64,000 nucleotides of DNA from Calamus simplicifolius (GCA_900491605.1 UESW01001670.1:79280-143279), one strand, 5' to 3'; shown: positions 33,670 to 45,072, counted from the first letter of the stretch. Program-made: numbers and translations. Notes: generated from the sequence alone by a model not told the origin.

Positions 33670-34744
33670 TCATTCATTATAAAATTTATTTTATTTAATT
33701 TATTTATGTTTAGGAACTAAATTTTACATGAAATATTAGAGAAATTTGCATGTAATCTATAATCTTGTAATACATAATTTCATATTTGCATAATATTTGA
33801 TATATTTAAAATTTATATATTTAGATTTATAAATGTCTTGTGTTATCGAATCTGTTTATTTCTTGAAATATTGTTCATTATATATTATTATTAGAATGCT
33901 TATCATGCAATTTATATGGTTTTGATAGTTTAGATGATTAAATTTTTAATAAATATTGTCACAATCATTTTCTTAGCAAATTAGAAAAAAATTTAGAATA
34001 TTCATGTTCTTCAATTGAAAGAAATTTGATATAGCAAACCATAATTTGATATAATTCCTCAAATTCTAAACCAACCAATCAAAATAAATTCGATATCATG
34101 AAGGAAAAATGATATAGCTCATTTAGAACTAAATTTAATGCAAGAATATTAAATTTGATATAGTGAACTCAGATTCAAGTACTGAAAGAATATAACTCCT
34201 CCTAATAAAAAGAATTTGAGATAAGAGCATAGCTTTTATGTGATTTGAGTTATTAGAATGAATCGGATTTAGTTTAGGCCAGGTTGAATCCATTTTTATT
34301 TATCTAAAGTAAATCCATATGACATACATACTATGTCAAGTTTGTTCTTTGATTTTTCATATTATTTCTCACAGCACTATAACCTTTAGACCCATTTGAG
34401 ACTTTATAAGACTTAGTCTTGCAAATTCTCAAATTGTCCTAGTGGACAGTTTGAGATTATTTTTTGCGATATGTTTATCTACTATTCGTCATCGTTAGTT
34501 GAGCTTGCAGTTTGTATATCCTCATGTGTTCTCCTAGTGTGGCATATAAGAGACACATTTAGGAGAACATAAGGGGAATTGCTGCCGAAATTTCAACGTA
34601 AACAATGATAATTTCTAGCAGAATAACATATCGCATAAAATAATCTTGAATGGGATAGGGCCTTACCTAAGTCCTAGTGGAGTGAAAGTGGAATTCATTT
34701 AGGACACTTGCTTACTTGTGAAGTCTACTGATTGAACGAACCCC
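33670..34744 (+). other. CACTA-2 5' non-coding block and deletion joint
   Basis: AT-rich with no gene. Positions 34386-34742 match CACTA-1 23764-24116 in reverse (shared TTGCAAATTCTCAAATTGTC, ATGTTCTCCTA and GATAGGGCCTTACCT words). At about 34745 the sequence jumps from GATTGAACGAACCCCTT to ATGAATTTGTGAGTAC, which in CACTA-1 lie about 3.2 kb apart. This is the internal deletion joint. Confidence 0.7.
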
Positions 34745-35600
34745 TTATGAATTTGTGAGTACTATCACTCAATCAATTACAATAATGGCTTTTATTTTTC
34801 GAATTGATTGTGAATAGCTTATTAATTTATAGGTAAACGGTCCATGGTTCACAACCAATAATATTTTCATTAAATGTCTAACGCAGTGGCCATTGAAGAT
34901 CGTAACTACCTATACTGGCTATTTTGTTAATTGATACAAATTTCAAATTGAACTACTAGCATCTTCAAGAGGACACATAATTGGGGCGTATGTGTTAAAG
35001 GGGAAAGTGCTGGAGCAAATATGCAGGATTATTATGGAAAGTTAGTAGAGGTGGTCGAAGTTGAATATCCTGGTTGGCCTATGAAAAACTGTATTGTTTC
35101 GTTGTGATTGGTTTGATCCGAAATTACTGTCGGTAAAAGGTTCATAATGACTACAATTTAGTTGAAGTAAACCATCGATGAAGATTGCAGAAATATGAAC
35201 CATTCATTCTTGCATCCCAAGCTCAGCAAGTGTTTTACTGCGGATATCCAAGTTTGCGCAACGACAAGCGAGATTGGTGGGCTGTTTCTAAAATCGTTCC
35301 ACGTTCAACAATCATATTAGATGAGAGTTCATCAAGTCAATCAACTGAGTGCCCTGCATTTCAAGAGGATGAGATGAAATGCATGCAATTGAGGACGACA
35401 CAAGGGCTCCTGAAACATCACTTAGAGATCCAAATGGTGATGTCCAAGAAATTGAGGATGCAAATGTTCGTTTCCTTCCGATGATAATGAAACTGAATCA
35501 CAGTCCGATACGGCATCGGATGTTGAACCAACATTTCACGAAACAAATGACACCGATTAAAGATATAGGTTCATTCAAGATTTATTTTTATAAGTGTTAA
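34745..35600 (+). pseudogene. CACTA-2 remnant of TNP2 transposase C-terminus (DUF4216)
   Basis: Only the DUF4216 end survives: DYYGKLVEVVEVEYPGWPMK (about 35022-35085), then VFYCGYPSLRNDKRDWWAVS (about 35230-35290), then the acidic tail (SSSSQSTECPAFQEDE and RDPNGDVQEI). Frameshifts lie near 34930, 35090, 35375 and 35475. It is colinear with 19784-20600 of CACTA-1. The catalytic Transposase_21 and the TAD are gone, so no transposase can be made. Confidence 0.85.
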
Positions 35601-35652
35601 ATTTTAATTGCTTTTAAGTTAATTACTTATTTTAATTAGTTTTTTTAACAGC

Positions 35653-36812
35653 TTTATTGAGCAGCATACTGTATCGAGCCGGATCAGCTCTATATTTCAG
35701 AGCCGTGCTGATCCCAGTGGCTACGATTGGCACCATGTATCTGCGGCCACGAGGGAGTTTTATTTTTCAGAGTTTCAGGTAAACTTTTTAAATACATTTT
35801 ATAACTGATATAAAATTTTCTAATCTTAATATATTCTGAAACTAACTGTTTATTTCAATGCAGAAAAAGTTTACGTGGGACCCTACCATCCATGATGCCA
35901 TTAGGGCAGCATGGAATGCTCTTGCGGCACGCCGATACTCCGACATGCTTTATCATTGGAGGAGTTCGGGTGACCGTCAGGGCATGTGCCGGAGGGTATT
36001 TGGGCCAGCTGGCAGCAGGCGTGGCAGTCCGAGGCATGGATGAGGAGGTCCGCATCAGCCAGCACGAACCGCCGATCTGAGAAGGGCGGTCGTGGCACGG
36101 GCCTCTCCTGTCACACTGCGGGTTCCATTTCTATTCAGGAGCACAGGCGTCGTATGGTAAGAAAACATAAACAATTTAAATACTAATTTAGTCATTTACA
36201 AATACTTGCATTTATATTCTTTCTTCTGCTTTTGTAGTCGAGCAGGAGGGCAGAGATCCTGGTGAGTTTCGTCTATTCAGGGCGACACACACCAGGAAGG
36301 ACGGTTCCTGGGTCGATACACGATCACGGGAGGTTGGGGTAAGAAATTAGATTTATATTTTATTTGTTTAATTTCTAATATTTTATTCAGCTTTATATAT
36401 TGATTTATCATTGATTTTATAACTCAAAGGCACGAGTCGAGGAGCTTCAGTCTCAGGCTTCGCAGGTCGACTCCACTGATGGGGGGCCGCCCGTCGAACT
36501 CTCACCAGAGGAGAGTCGACGTGTGTTTTTGGAGGCTGTTGTGCCCAGCGCGAGACCGTAGGGTCTATGGTTTGGGCACCAGAGCTTCCAGATATTTTTC
36601 CCATCAGGGCTCCAGTTCGCGTGGTTCTGGCGATATTCCTCCGAGCAGATAGACGACATCCGGAGATCTATCAAGGAGGAAGTTCGTCAGGAGGTTCGGA
36701 GGAGCTTGCAGAGATGAGAGACCAGATGCGTCAGATGCAGGATTTAGTTCGTCTCCTGTCGCAAGGTTCATTCCAGCCTCCGCAGCCTCCACAGCCGCCT
36801 GCAGATACATGA
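35653..36812 (+). pseudogene. CACTA-2 TNPA-like gene remnant (Transposase_24)
   Basis: Four exons align with CACTA-1: about 35653-35778, 35864-36156, 36238-36338 and 36430-36812, each with matching GT-AG borders. The first exon of CACTA-1 (MSFGDGEFR) is missing. Core: KKFTWDPTIHDAIRAAWNAL, AARRYSDMLYHWRSSG, EGIWASWQQAWQSEAWMRRS and SASTNRRSEKGG. The frame after AAW is intact here although CACTA-1 is shifted at that point. CACTA-2 in turn is shifted in the GDRQGMCRR stretch. The last exon ends with EELAEMRDQMRQMQDLVRLL and a Pro/Gln-rich tail. Complementary damage shows independent decay of the two copies. Confidence 0.82.
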
Positions 36813-36829
36813 TGTATTTTTTTTCACTA

Positions 36830-37650
36830 CTTGATATATTTTTTTATTTTTTTATTTTGTATATAAAATTTTAAATAATTAATAAAATAAATTTTTATCT
36901 ATTTTTAAAAATTTTGTAATGATTGTTTTGGTCAATTGTATTAGCAATTACATTGTATTAGCAAGTTTATTTTATATTATTTTTTAAATAAATAAATTAA
37001 TTTACTTTAAAAATTAAAAATTAATTTATTTATTTTTTTAAAAAATTAATTAATTAATTAGCGATGCTATTTTTCATCGCAATTAATTTTTAAAAAAATT
37101 AAAAATTATGTTATTTTAATTTTTTTAAAAATAAATTAATTAATTAGCGACATAATTGCGACAAGATTTTTTATCGCAAATATTTTTAAAAAATTTATTT
37201 TTAAAGTAGCGATGCATTTAGGGGCATCGCAATTATTTTAAAAAATTAAAATTATTTTATTTTATTTTTTAAAAAAAAAAAATTAATTAGCAATGCTATT
37301 TTCCATCGCAATTAATTTTAAAAAAATTAAAAATTATTTATTTAATTTTTTTTAAAATAAATTAATTAATTAGTGACACAATTGCGATGAGATTTTCTAT
37401 CGCAAATATTTTTAAAAAATTTATTTTTAAAGTAGCGATACATTTAGGCTGCGTCGCAATATTGCGATGCATTTATGCGTCGCAATATTGCGACGCATTT
37501 AGGGCATCGCAGAGAGTCGCTGTTAAGCGATGCAATTGCGACAAATTGAAATTGTGACGAACATTTTAGCGACGCCTTTATTGCATCGCTAATGCGTCGC
37601 TATGCTTGTTTAGCGACGCATTAGCGACGCATTTGGGCATCGTTATATTT
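36830..37650. repeat. CACTA-2 3' subterminal repeats
   Basis: About 300-bp AT-rich units (AATTAATTAGCGATGC near 37055 and a second near 37285) are followed by a dense GCGTCGCAATATTGCGACGC array at 37440-37640. Same word family as 17344-18000. Confidence 0.85.
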
Positions 37651-37728
37651 AAATTTTCTTGTAGTGCTTGATATAGAAATTCATGATGCTCAAAATGAAG
37701 AAAATGAGGTTGAACGTTCACCATAAAC

Positions 37729-39835
37729 TGTAACGACCCGGGCCCACGGGCCTGTTTCATTACAAGAAAGCAAGACGGACAAGGTCCACACCAACTTGGG
37801 CCACCATAGCCCAAAAAGGGATCCAATTGGTGCCTTGTCCTTCTTGCTTAACCGGTTATAAACCACTCAATCAATTCCTAATTTCCTAATGTGGGACTAT
37901 TTGGAGGGGCATCACAATCTACCTCCCTTACAGAGGCGACGTTCTCGTCGTCAGAGGCAATTGATCACAACCACCAGACAGGCAGGATTCTAGAGGTGGC
38001 CTCCACAGGTTCAAGAGGTGGCTCCCATCCCCCATGGATGTAGCACTTTCCCTGTATGGCACTTAGCTCCTGCACTTTCGACTGGTGCATGGCTCTGATA
38101 CCATATTGTAACGACCCGGGCCTGAGCCCCAGTCGACAAGCCCACCGGCACCGGGGGCGGTGTCCGGTGGGGTGCCGAAGAACAGTGAGAGAGAGAAGAG
38201 GACGGAGGAGGGAGAAAGAGGCGATCTGTGAACGATTCACCATCGGTCCGATCCTTGGTTCGGGTCCGGCAGTGTGCTCGCCGCTTTGTCAGGTCTGGGC
38301 CTTGGTCGGAGACCTCCACCGGCGCCGGGCATGCGTCCGGTGGAGGTTCGGCCGGCCGTGGTGGCTGGCCGTGCTGCCGGCATGATCCTTAGCCACGGAA
38401 GACAGTGAGAGAGAAAGAGAGGGAAAAGAGAGAAATTGGAAAGAGAGAAAGGGAGGGAAGGTCGACCTCGGTGACGGTGGCTTTGGTCGGCCAACGGTGG
38501 TCGGACCGACGCCAATTTGGTCGGAATTGGCGCCGGCACCGTGGAAGACATGCGGGCAAGAGAGAGAAAAGAAAGCGTTAATGTGCCAAATTAATGAGAG
38601 AGAGAGCTGGGGGAGGCTGGCCACGGCGGCGGCCAGCCACGGTCCGGCCAACGCGGCCGGACCACCTTCAATTTGGCGGCGGTGGCCCTGGCCGCCGGCG
38701 CGACTCGTAGCTCCTTTGTTTCTTTTGAAACAGAGGAGCTGGGGTTAAATAAGAGTAATGGCCGTTGGGCCGTTCGATTTTTGGGCCTTGTTGGGCCGTC
38801 TCTGAGCCCAGTTTCAGCAGCGTTTTGGGCCCTGTATCGGGCCGAGAATGGCAAAGTAAATATATGGCCCGAATCAGGATTGATTCTAGTTTCTGGGAAT
38901 AATTTTATTTCCCTATTTGGGTGTATACATTGAGAGATATTCAAGCCCAAAGTTGGGCCCGTGAAGTGGTTTGGGTAGAGTTTAAGAATTATTTTATAAT
39001 TCAGATTTTAGAAATTTAATAATGATAAATGATTCTGTAGGTTCCCAGGAGTCCAATTAGCTGGGTTATCAAGTGAAATTCATGTACTGTGGTAAGTAAG
39101 TCAAGTATTATAATTTTATAAATTATTTAATTTATAAACTGTGAAATTACAGTTAAATGTAATTATGTTTTGCAAAAATCATATTGTTACTATATGTAAT
39201 TATGATAATGACAGTAAAACTTTATGTGTCGCCGCGGTTCTTCACATGACAGATTATCACATGACAGATTATCACATTATCACATGACAGATTATCACAT
39301 TATCACATGATAGATTATCACATGACAGATGATAGATACTGGTACCAGGACCCTTCCTCTTAGGGGATATTTAAGAGGGCTACACATGATGTGTATTGTA
39401 GGGCCGTGGGACACATAAAGAAAAATAATGACAGTATAAATAATGTAATTGTTATTGAATTAAGTTTCAAACTAATTGATCTGATGGCATGAACCTAATG
39501 ATAGCCTGATAAATAAAATTTTGAAATTATATTAGGCTTACTTATTGAGTGTGAGCTCACAAAATTCTCATAATTTTTCAGAGCCTCAGGAATGAAGATG
39601 GATAATTGAGATAGAAGGAGTTTCTATTAAGAAGACTTAGTTTTATTATATTGATTTAATTCAGATTTGTTTGTGTGTAGGGCAGATAGCCCAAGACTGA
39701 TAATTCTGGTTTGTAATAAATCATGGATATGGAATTTACTTTATATTGATTTATATGATAAGTTCAAGATGCCTTGCATGCCTGGCATGCGGCGGGTTGT
39801 CATCCTAGTTCAAATTTTGGGACTGGGGCGTGACA
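37729..39835. mobile_element. Solo LTR (or short non-autonomous LTR element), TSD TAAAC
   Basis: Starts TGTAACGACCCGGGCC and ends GGGACTGGGGCGTGACA, flanked by TAAAC on both sides (37724-37728 and 39836-39840). The 2107-bp TG...CA unit has no coding domain. The TGTAACG...GTGACA ends are common in plant gypsy (Tekay-like) LTRs. The first 16 bases recur at 38107 straight after GCTCTGATACCA, the reverse complement of a primer site. So the piece 37729-38106 might be an appended unit, or the element a TRIM-like derivative. It contains dyad-rich CCGGCCGTGG stretches and a 15-bp tandem. Confidence 0.82.
39236..39335. repeat. Short tandem repeat in the solo LTR
   Basis: The 15-bp ACATGACAGATTATC is repeated about six times with some copies shortened to ACATTATC. 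Confidence 0.85.
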
Positions 39836-41511
39836 TAAACTTCTCTAAGTATAAGTCCATTTTCAACTTCAAGTTCAAGTCCATCTTCAAGTTCTACTCC
39901 TATAAGAATGAGAAGATTAAGTGACATTTATGCTTCTTATTGTAATTTCTGTATGATTGAGCCTGAAATCTATGAAAATGCTATGCATGAAGAAGTGTGG
40001 AATAAGGCAATGCAATAAGAAATTAATATGATTGAGAAGAATAAAACTTGGGAGTTAGTGAAGAAGCCAAGTGATAAGGAAGTTATTGACTTGAAGTGGA
40101 TCTATAAAATAAAATATAATCCAGATGGGACTATTCAAAAATACAGCAAGATTGGTAGCAAAGAAATACTCTCAATTATCTGGTATTGATTATCAAGAAA
40201 CTTTTGCATCTATTGCTAGATATGATACAATTAGAACTCTCATTTTTATAGTAGTACATAAAAATTGAAAACTATACCAACTAGATGTAAAGTCAGCATT
40301 ATTAAATGGAGTATTGAAAGAAGAAATTTATGTTGAACAACCTCAAGGCTTCATCATCAAAGGTCAAGAAAATAAGGTATATAAGTTGAAGAAAGCATTA
40401 TATGGGTTGAAGCAAGTATTCAGAGCATGGTATTCTCACATTGATATTTACTTCAATGAGAAAGGTTTTTTAAGAAGTCCAAGTAAACCAACACTTTATG
40501 TGAAGAAGCAAGGTAAAGATATTCTCATTGTCTCTCTTTATGTTGATGATTTAATTATTACTGGTAACAATAAAAATATGATTTTGACTTTCAAAAGTGA
40601 TATGATAAGAAGATATGAAATGAATGATATATGTTTGCTTCATTATTTTCTGAGAATTGAAATAAGTCAAAGAAAAGATGACATCTTTATCAGTTAAAAA
40701 AAGTATGTAGAAGGCATTCTCAAAAATTCAACATAAAAAATTATAATAGTGTGAAAACACCTTTTGTGGTAAATAAGAAGTTGATAAAAGAAGATGAAAG
40801 TGGTGAAGCCAATGCATAATTATACATAAGTATTATTGAAAGTTTATTATATATGACAATTACAAGGCCGGATATTATGTTTGCATCAAGTTTACTTTCT
40901 AGATTTATGCAAAAGCCAAGTAATATTCACTTTGGACAAGCAAAAAGAGTTTTGAGATACATCAAAGGTACTAAAGATTATGAAATCATGTATGAAAGAA
41001 ACAAGGATGATATCATAAAGTTATTTGGGTTTTGTGATAGTGATGGGTTGAAAGCAATGATGACATGAAAAACACATCAGGTCAGGTATTCTTTTACAGA
41101 TTAGATGTCATATCTTGAGCATCAAAGAAGCAAAATATAGTGGCATAATCATCTTCTGAAGCTGAATATGTTTCAACTACCTTGGCAATACAATAAATAA
41201 TTTAGTTGAGAAGAATACTTGAAGATATGGGTGAGAAGCAAGAAGAAGCTACAATACTACTATATGACAATAAGTCTACAATTTTTATAACAAAGAATCC
41301 TATATATCATAGCCACACCAAGCACATCAAAATCAAATACCATTTCATAAGAGATGTGGTAGAAGAAAAAGAAATTGAAGTCAAGCATGTGAAGACTCAA
41401 GATCAAATGGCAGATATTTTCATCAAAGCACTATCCAAGGAGAAATCTATTCACTTTAGAGAACTCATGGATATCCAAGAACAACCATTAAAGGAGAGTT
41501 TTAAAATATAA
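39836..41511 (+). pseudogene. Copia-1 reverse transcriptase and RNase H
   Basis: After a Ser/Thr/Pro-rich linker, the RT reads ENAMHEEVWNKAMQ then NKTWELVKKPSDKEVIDLKW. After a frameshift near 40145 come YQLDVKSALLNGVLKEEIYV, YKLKKALYGLKQVFRAWYSH and the catalytic LYVDDLIITGNN (YVDD at 40539-40550). The TRPDIMFASSLLSRFMQKPS motif lies at 40860. The RNase H part runs from FCDSDG (about 41034) through LYDNKSTIFITKNPIYHSHT to KTQDQMADIFIKALSKEKSI. There are several stops (for example 40695, 40818 and 41065). Piece 37667-37728 is the short bridge between CACTA-2 and the solo LTR. Confidence 0.9.
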
Positions 41512-41770
41512 TGGTTGTTAGTTTTTAATATTTTTATTTTATCATTTTTAGGCTGGGTTGGGCCTATATCTAGTTTGGCCTATTTTATTATGCTTTGGTA
41601 TGGTAGCATCACATGGATAAGAGGCATTATGTTTATTCGTAAAACCAGAAACAATATTTATATGGTAGTATGCTTAATGAAACCTGAGATTATTTTTCTT
41701 CTTGAGAGAAAACCTTTCTCTACCCCGATTTCTCTTCCAAAATTAATCTGTGTTGGAAACAATCCCAAGG
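41512..41770 (+). other. Possible copia-1 3' LTR remnant
   Basis: Directly after the RNase H stop and a purine-rich AAAGGAGAG (41490-41498), a stretch from TGGTTGTTAG to GTGTTGGAAACA (about 41512-41761) would fit a short LTR, but no 5' partner is available to compare. An 89-codon frame here is not convincing. The duplicated segment A' starts right after it. Confidence 0.35.
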
Positions 41771-42154
41771 CCATTTACTGCTGACAATTAAACATTTGTT
41801 ATCTTGAAGGACCATTTGGCTAACTTATATATTTCTGTTGATGCACTCTAAGTGACTCATCTCTAAAATTAGTACCTTTTCTTTTTTTAAAAAAAACTAA
41901 TATTTCTACTATCTATAAAATCAAGCCCCCAGATTATTATTTTTCTTTTTTAGCGTCTCATAATTTTTTTCTTGTCTATTGTATGCTTTCTTCATTTTCT
42001 CCCTTGATAAAATCTCTGAGCGGTCTTTCTAGCCACCCTTTAAAAAAAAACAAAGAAAAGAAAAAATCTCAACTAAGTCCTATCACCCTTCAAGCAAAAG
42101 AAGATGCCATGACGGACATACTCAACAACTGCGGAAAAAAAAAAATTATTCACT

Positions 42155-42160
42155 TTTATT
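42155..42160 (-). terminator. Candidate poly(A) signal of the second small gene
   Basis: AATAAA on the minus strand about 60 bases after the stop, matching the 6394-6399 signal in copy A. Confidence 0.45.
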
Positions 42161-42218
42161 GATATCAGTTATCTCTCACACGGATCACATCAAACTCACC
42201 ACCTCTCGCGGACATCAC

Positions 42219-42596
42219 TCATTTCTTCTTGTCCTCCGACGACGAAGCCACATTGTCAGCCATGTCAGCCGCAACGTCGTCAGCCTCCTTCGGACCCATG
42301 TCAACATCATCATCTGAGAGGATGTTATCATCGTCATCCGTCACCGACACCATCGACCAGTTCTCGTCGCACATAATGTCGTCGATGAGACCATTCACTT
42401 GCTCAATCTTCTCCATGGCTTCCTTGTACGCCGCCAGGAAGGTCTCCCGCCGCCGTTTGACGTTTGCCTCAAGGGCATCGATGTCAGGATTTGGCCGCCC
42501 GTTGGCGGCCTTCCGGGCATCGGCAAGCCCCGCCAATGCCTCCTCGTAGTCCTTACGAGCGGCCATCGCCACGTCGACTGCTCTCGCCAGAGCCAT
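42219..42596 (-). CDS. Small acidic protein of unknown function, copy A'
   Basis: An uninterrupted 125-codon frame begins MALARAVDVAMAARKDYEEA, homologous to the product at 6468-6845. Middle and acidic parts are conserved (GLADARKAANGRPNPDIDAL, VKRRRETFLAAYKEAME, DDDDNILSDDDVDMGPKEAD). One codon is lost near NGLIDDIM and one gained near the C-terminal SSSEDKKK, so total length is unchanged. The start is chosen for the same reason: the TATA box at 42639-42646 lies downstream of the earlier ATG at 42659. Nothing interrupts the upstream region in this copy, unlike copy A with its LINE. Function unknown. Conservation of the frame amid decayed repeats hints at selection or a recent duplication. 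Confidence 0.5.
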   Translation of the reverse strand: MALARAVDVAMAARKDYEEALAGLADARKAANGRPNPDIDALEANVKRRRETFLAAYKEAMEKIEQVNGLIDDIMCDENWSMVSVTDDDDNILSDDDVDMGPKEADDVAADMADNVASSSEDKKK

Positions 42597-42638
42597 TGGG
42601 TTTCCAGGGCGATCGCATTCTCCTCGCCCCTCATTCTG

Positions 42639-42646
42639 TTTATATA
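42639..42646 (-). promoter_or_regulatory. Candidate TATA box (TATATAAA)
   Basis: Same position relative to the ATG as in copy A (6888-6895). Confidence 0.5.
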
Positions 42647-42939
42647 ATCGACTCGTCATAAATATTAAAGAATTCTAGAAAATCTCTCGCAATAAATTTT
42701 GGCTTTAATTGAGTGCATCGGAGTCGTGGATAGATACGGATTTCCGGTCAAACATGAGCATGAAATGCGGGGATGGCTTATTAAAACGAAGCTTCGTCGA
42801 AGAAAGAAAAATGGATTAAAAAAACCCAAAATGAGTTTAGCGAGGGAAAGGCCGCCGTTTTCTATACTAAACGGTGATTGTGTTTTTAGCAGCAGATAAA
42901 CATACACTGTATGGGTTTAACTATGATGCTTTTATAATA

Positions 42940-43689
42940 TTTTTTAAAATAAATAGGGCTTCAATCCTGCTGGCCACCCTTCAACCTCTCAAAGCCTTCT
43001 TAAAATTTACGGTATGAGTCCACCTACAAGCCAAGAGCATAGCAACAAAAGCCAATTTTTATGCCTTGTGATGAAAAATATAACTCCTTTTAAGTGACGT
43101 ATGAAGATGAATTTTAGCACAACTTAATAACCAGTCCTTAAGGAATAAGGTCTAATCCTATTATCCAACTACATAACACTTTATAATTTTTCAAGCCCAC
43201 CTGCTAATCCAATTAATCTATAGACTGAAACCACGTAAACCTAAAAATAATTAACTTATGGGCCGAATACATGACCCTAAAGACTCAAGGAAAAGTTAAT
43301 TGGTAATAGGTAAACTTAATTTTGTAAGGCCCCAAACCTATTTACTAGTCCAATTAACCTATGTGCTCTAACACCCTAAGCCCATCTGCTGGCCCAATTA
43401 ACTCATCAATGGGCTGAAACCATGTGACCCAAAAACTCGAGTGAAAGTTAACAGGTAGCAAGTGAACTTGAGTTATAAGTACATAAATTTAAGGTATCAC
43501 AATCTTTCCTCCTTATAATGCGATGTTCTCATCGTACGCCACAAGCTAGCTAGAATCTATCCTCAATTTGAGTCGTTGGTACTGCAAAGGTAGCTTCAAG
43601 CCATAGCAAAACTCTACCATCGTTCCATGGGTAGCCTTTCCTTATGCCCACTAACTTTTGCATACTTGGATAAGCTCTGATACCATTTG
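42940..43689. repeat. LTR-like degenerate repeats in copy A', left of copia-2
   Basis: Counterpart of 10760-11524 with the same AACACCCTAAGCCCATC, AACTCGAGTGAAAGTTAA and AGCTCTGATACCATTTG words. It is continued after the insertion at 53743-54457. Confidence 0.6.
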
Positions 43690-45070
43690 TGTTGACCCAA
43701 TTGTTGATTTTGATGATTAACAAAACTATTTGAGTATAACATTTGAAGTTACTAATGTTTTTGATTAAGTTTTTCAGTTTATGATTTGATTCATTAATCA
43801 AAATCATTAGACAAATCAAATTCTAGTTCGAATCTAATGTCAAGGTAAGATTGCAGACATTAGAGTCGATACATGGAATCACAGAGTCGACTCCGAAATC
43901 GGCATAGACTTAGAGTCGACACCTGGACTGTTAGAGCCGACTCCAACAGAAAAGATAGAACGATGGTTTTTCTGGTCACGACTTAGAGTCAACTCCTGGA
44001 CTGTTAGAGTCGACTCCAGAAGATTTTTGTGTCGACATCAGAAAAGTCAGAGATGACTCCAATCGAGCGGATTGGGGATTTTCAATTTAGAGCCGACTCC
44101 AGAAAAGTTAGAGTCGACTCTAGTTTATCAGAAGTGACTCCAGAACTATTAGAACGTCTCTAAACTTTATCTTTATCTTTTTAATCCCAACGGCTATTAC
44201 TATATTTGGTTCTAATCCTTCTTACACTTGTTTCTAACGGATAGTTTTTGGCTATTTATGGATTAAGAAGAATCTATAAGAAGGTTTTATTGTATCCAAA
44301 AAGAAGAGGAAAAACAAGAAAACAAGAGAGAAAAATCAGAAAAACAAGAGGGAAATCCATCAGAAAATCAAAAGAGAAAAGAGGGAAGATTCGAAAGGAA
44401 AGATTATACTGATTCCCTAAAAGAAAAGAGAGAGATTTCTAGCATTCCTTATTCTATTTTGAAGAAATCCCAAAAGAAGAAGCAAGCCCTAGCTTTCTAA
44501 TCTTCGAGCTTCAAGAGCATTCTAAAGGAAGATCCACTCAAGAGAAGAGAAGAAGCAAGCCACCAAGATCTGCAAATCAGGCTTTGATTCCTATCTCTTT
44601 AGTATTTTCTATTATTGTATATTTGCTCATTGGAGGAGCTTTCAAACTTGTAAAAATTTATTGTTTGCTAGGTCAATCAAAGGATTGATTCCATTGAGGC
44701 TGGTAGCCTTGAGCAAGCAGTTTGCTTGTGTTTAAGGTTTGTGCTGGTGAGCCTTGAAAACCAGCTGGGTTCGTTGTGCACCCGGAAAACAACAAGTTTG
44801 AGTTGTGAGCTTGTAAAACAACTCTGCTGTAATCAGATTGATTATAGTGTGGACCCAAGTGGTACTTGGGAGTGGACGTAGGTGTTGGATACACCGAACC
44901 ACTATAAAACTTCTTGTGTTTGCCGTGATTGTTTCCTTGTCTCTATCTCTATTCTTGCATACTCTGTTTTAATTTGCATCCAAGTTTTCACTTCCTTAAT
45001 TTTTAAAAGGAGTTTAATTTTTAAAGAACCCAATTCACCCCCCCCTCTTGGGTTGCTATCTGGGCCAACA
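43690..45070 (+). repeat. Copia-2 5' LTR
   Basis: 1381 bp from TGTTGACCCAATTG to TCTGGGCCAACA. At 43860-44160 it carries about ten copies of a short motif near AGAGTCGACTCCAGAA whose core GAGTCGACTC is a perfect palindrome. It differs from the 3' LTR by scattered substitutions and small indels. Confidence 0.93.
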
Positions 45071-45072
45071 AT

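Larger units (their letters stand above)
30086..37666 (+). mobile_element. CACTA-2: deletion derivative of the same family, 7.6 kb, plus orientation
   Basis: The ends are CACTACAAGAAAATACTG (30086) and AAATTTTCTTGTAGTG (to 37666), with target duplication CTT on both sides (30083-30085 and 37667-37669). Order: 5' subterminal repeats, 85-bp minisatellite, CCACGG repeats, 5' non-coding block, DUF4216 remnant, TNPA-like exons, 3' subterminal repeats. Compared with CACTA-1, it lacks the DNA matching about 20600-23760 (transposase core) and the 211-bp block. It depends on a transposase in trans, as dSpm-like elements do. Confidence 0.95.
16681..41770 (+). mobile_element. Copia-1: old Ty1/copia element opened by three later insertions
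   Basis: Pieces at 16688-17322, 29638-30085, 37667-37728 and 39836-41511 read in order as GAG-pre-integrase, integrase, connection, reverse transcriptase and RNase H. Each gap is an insertion with a direct target duplication: TTG, CTT and TAAAC. Removing the inserts and one duplication copy rejoins the frames (for example GTTG then GTTATGCACCAGAGC). The 5' LTR, gag and protease are missing. Only a doubtful 3' LTR remnant is seen at 41512-41770. Many stops and frameshifts show an old, dead copy. Confidence 0.9.

Noticed and set aside
33165..33698. 177-codon frame as a gene
   Set aside because: It covers the CACTA-2 GC-rich repeat array and has the repeat's PRPRPWP-like composition.
37965..38950. 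Overlapping frames of 80-120 codons in the solo LTR
   Set aside because: They sit inside a TG...CA unit with a target duplication, overlap on both strands, and show no domain.
41515..41784. 89-codon frame after copia-1 RNase H as an extra ORF
   Set aside because: It crosses the probable LTR remnant and the edge of the duplicated segment and has no domain.
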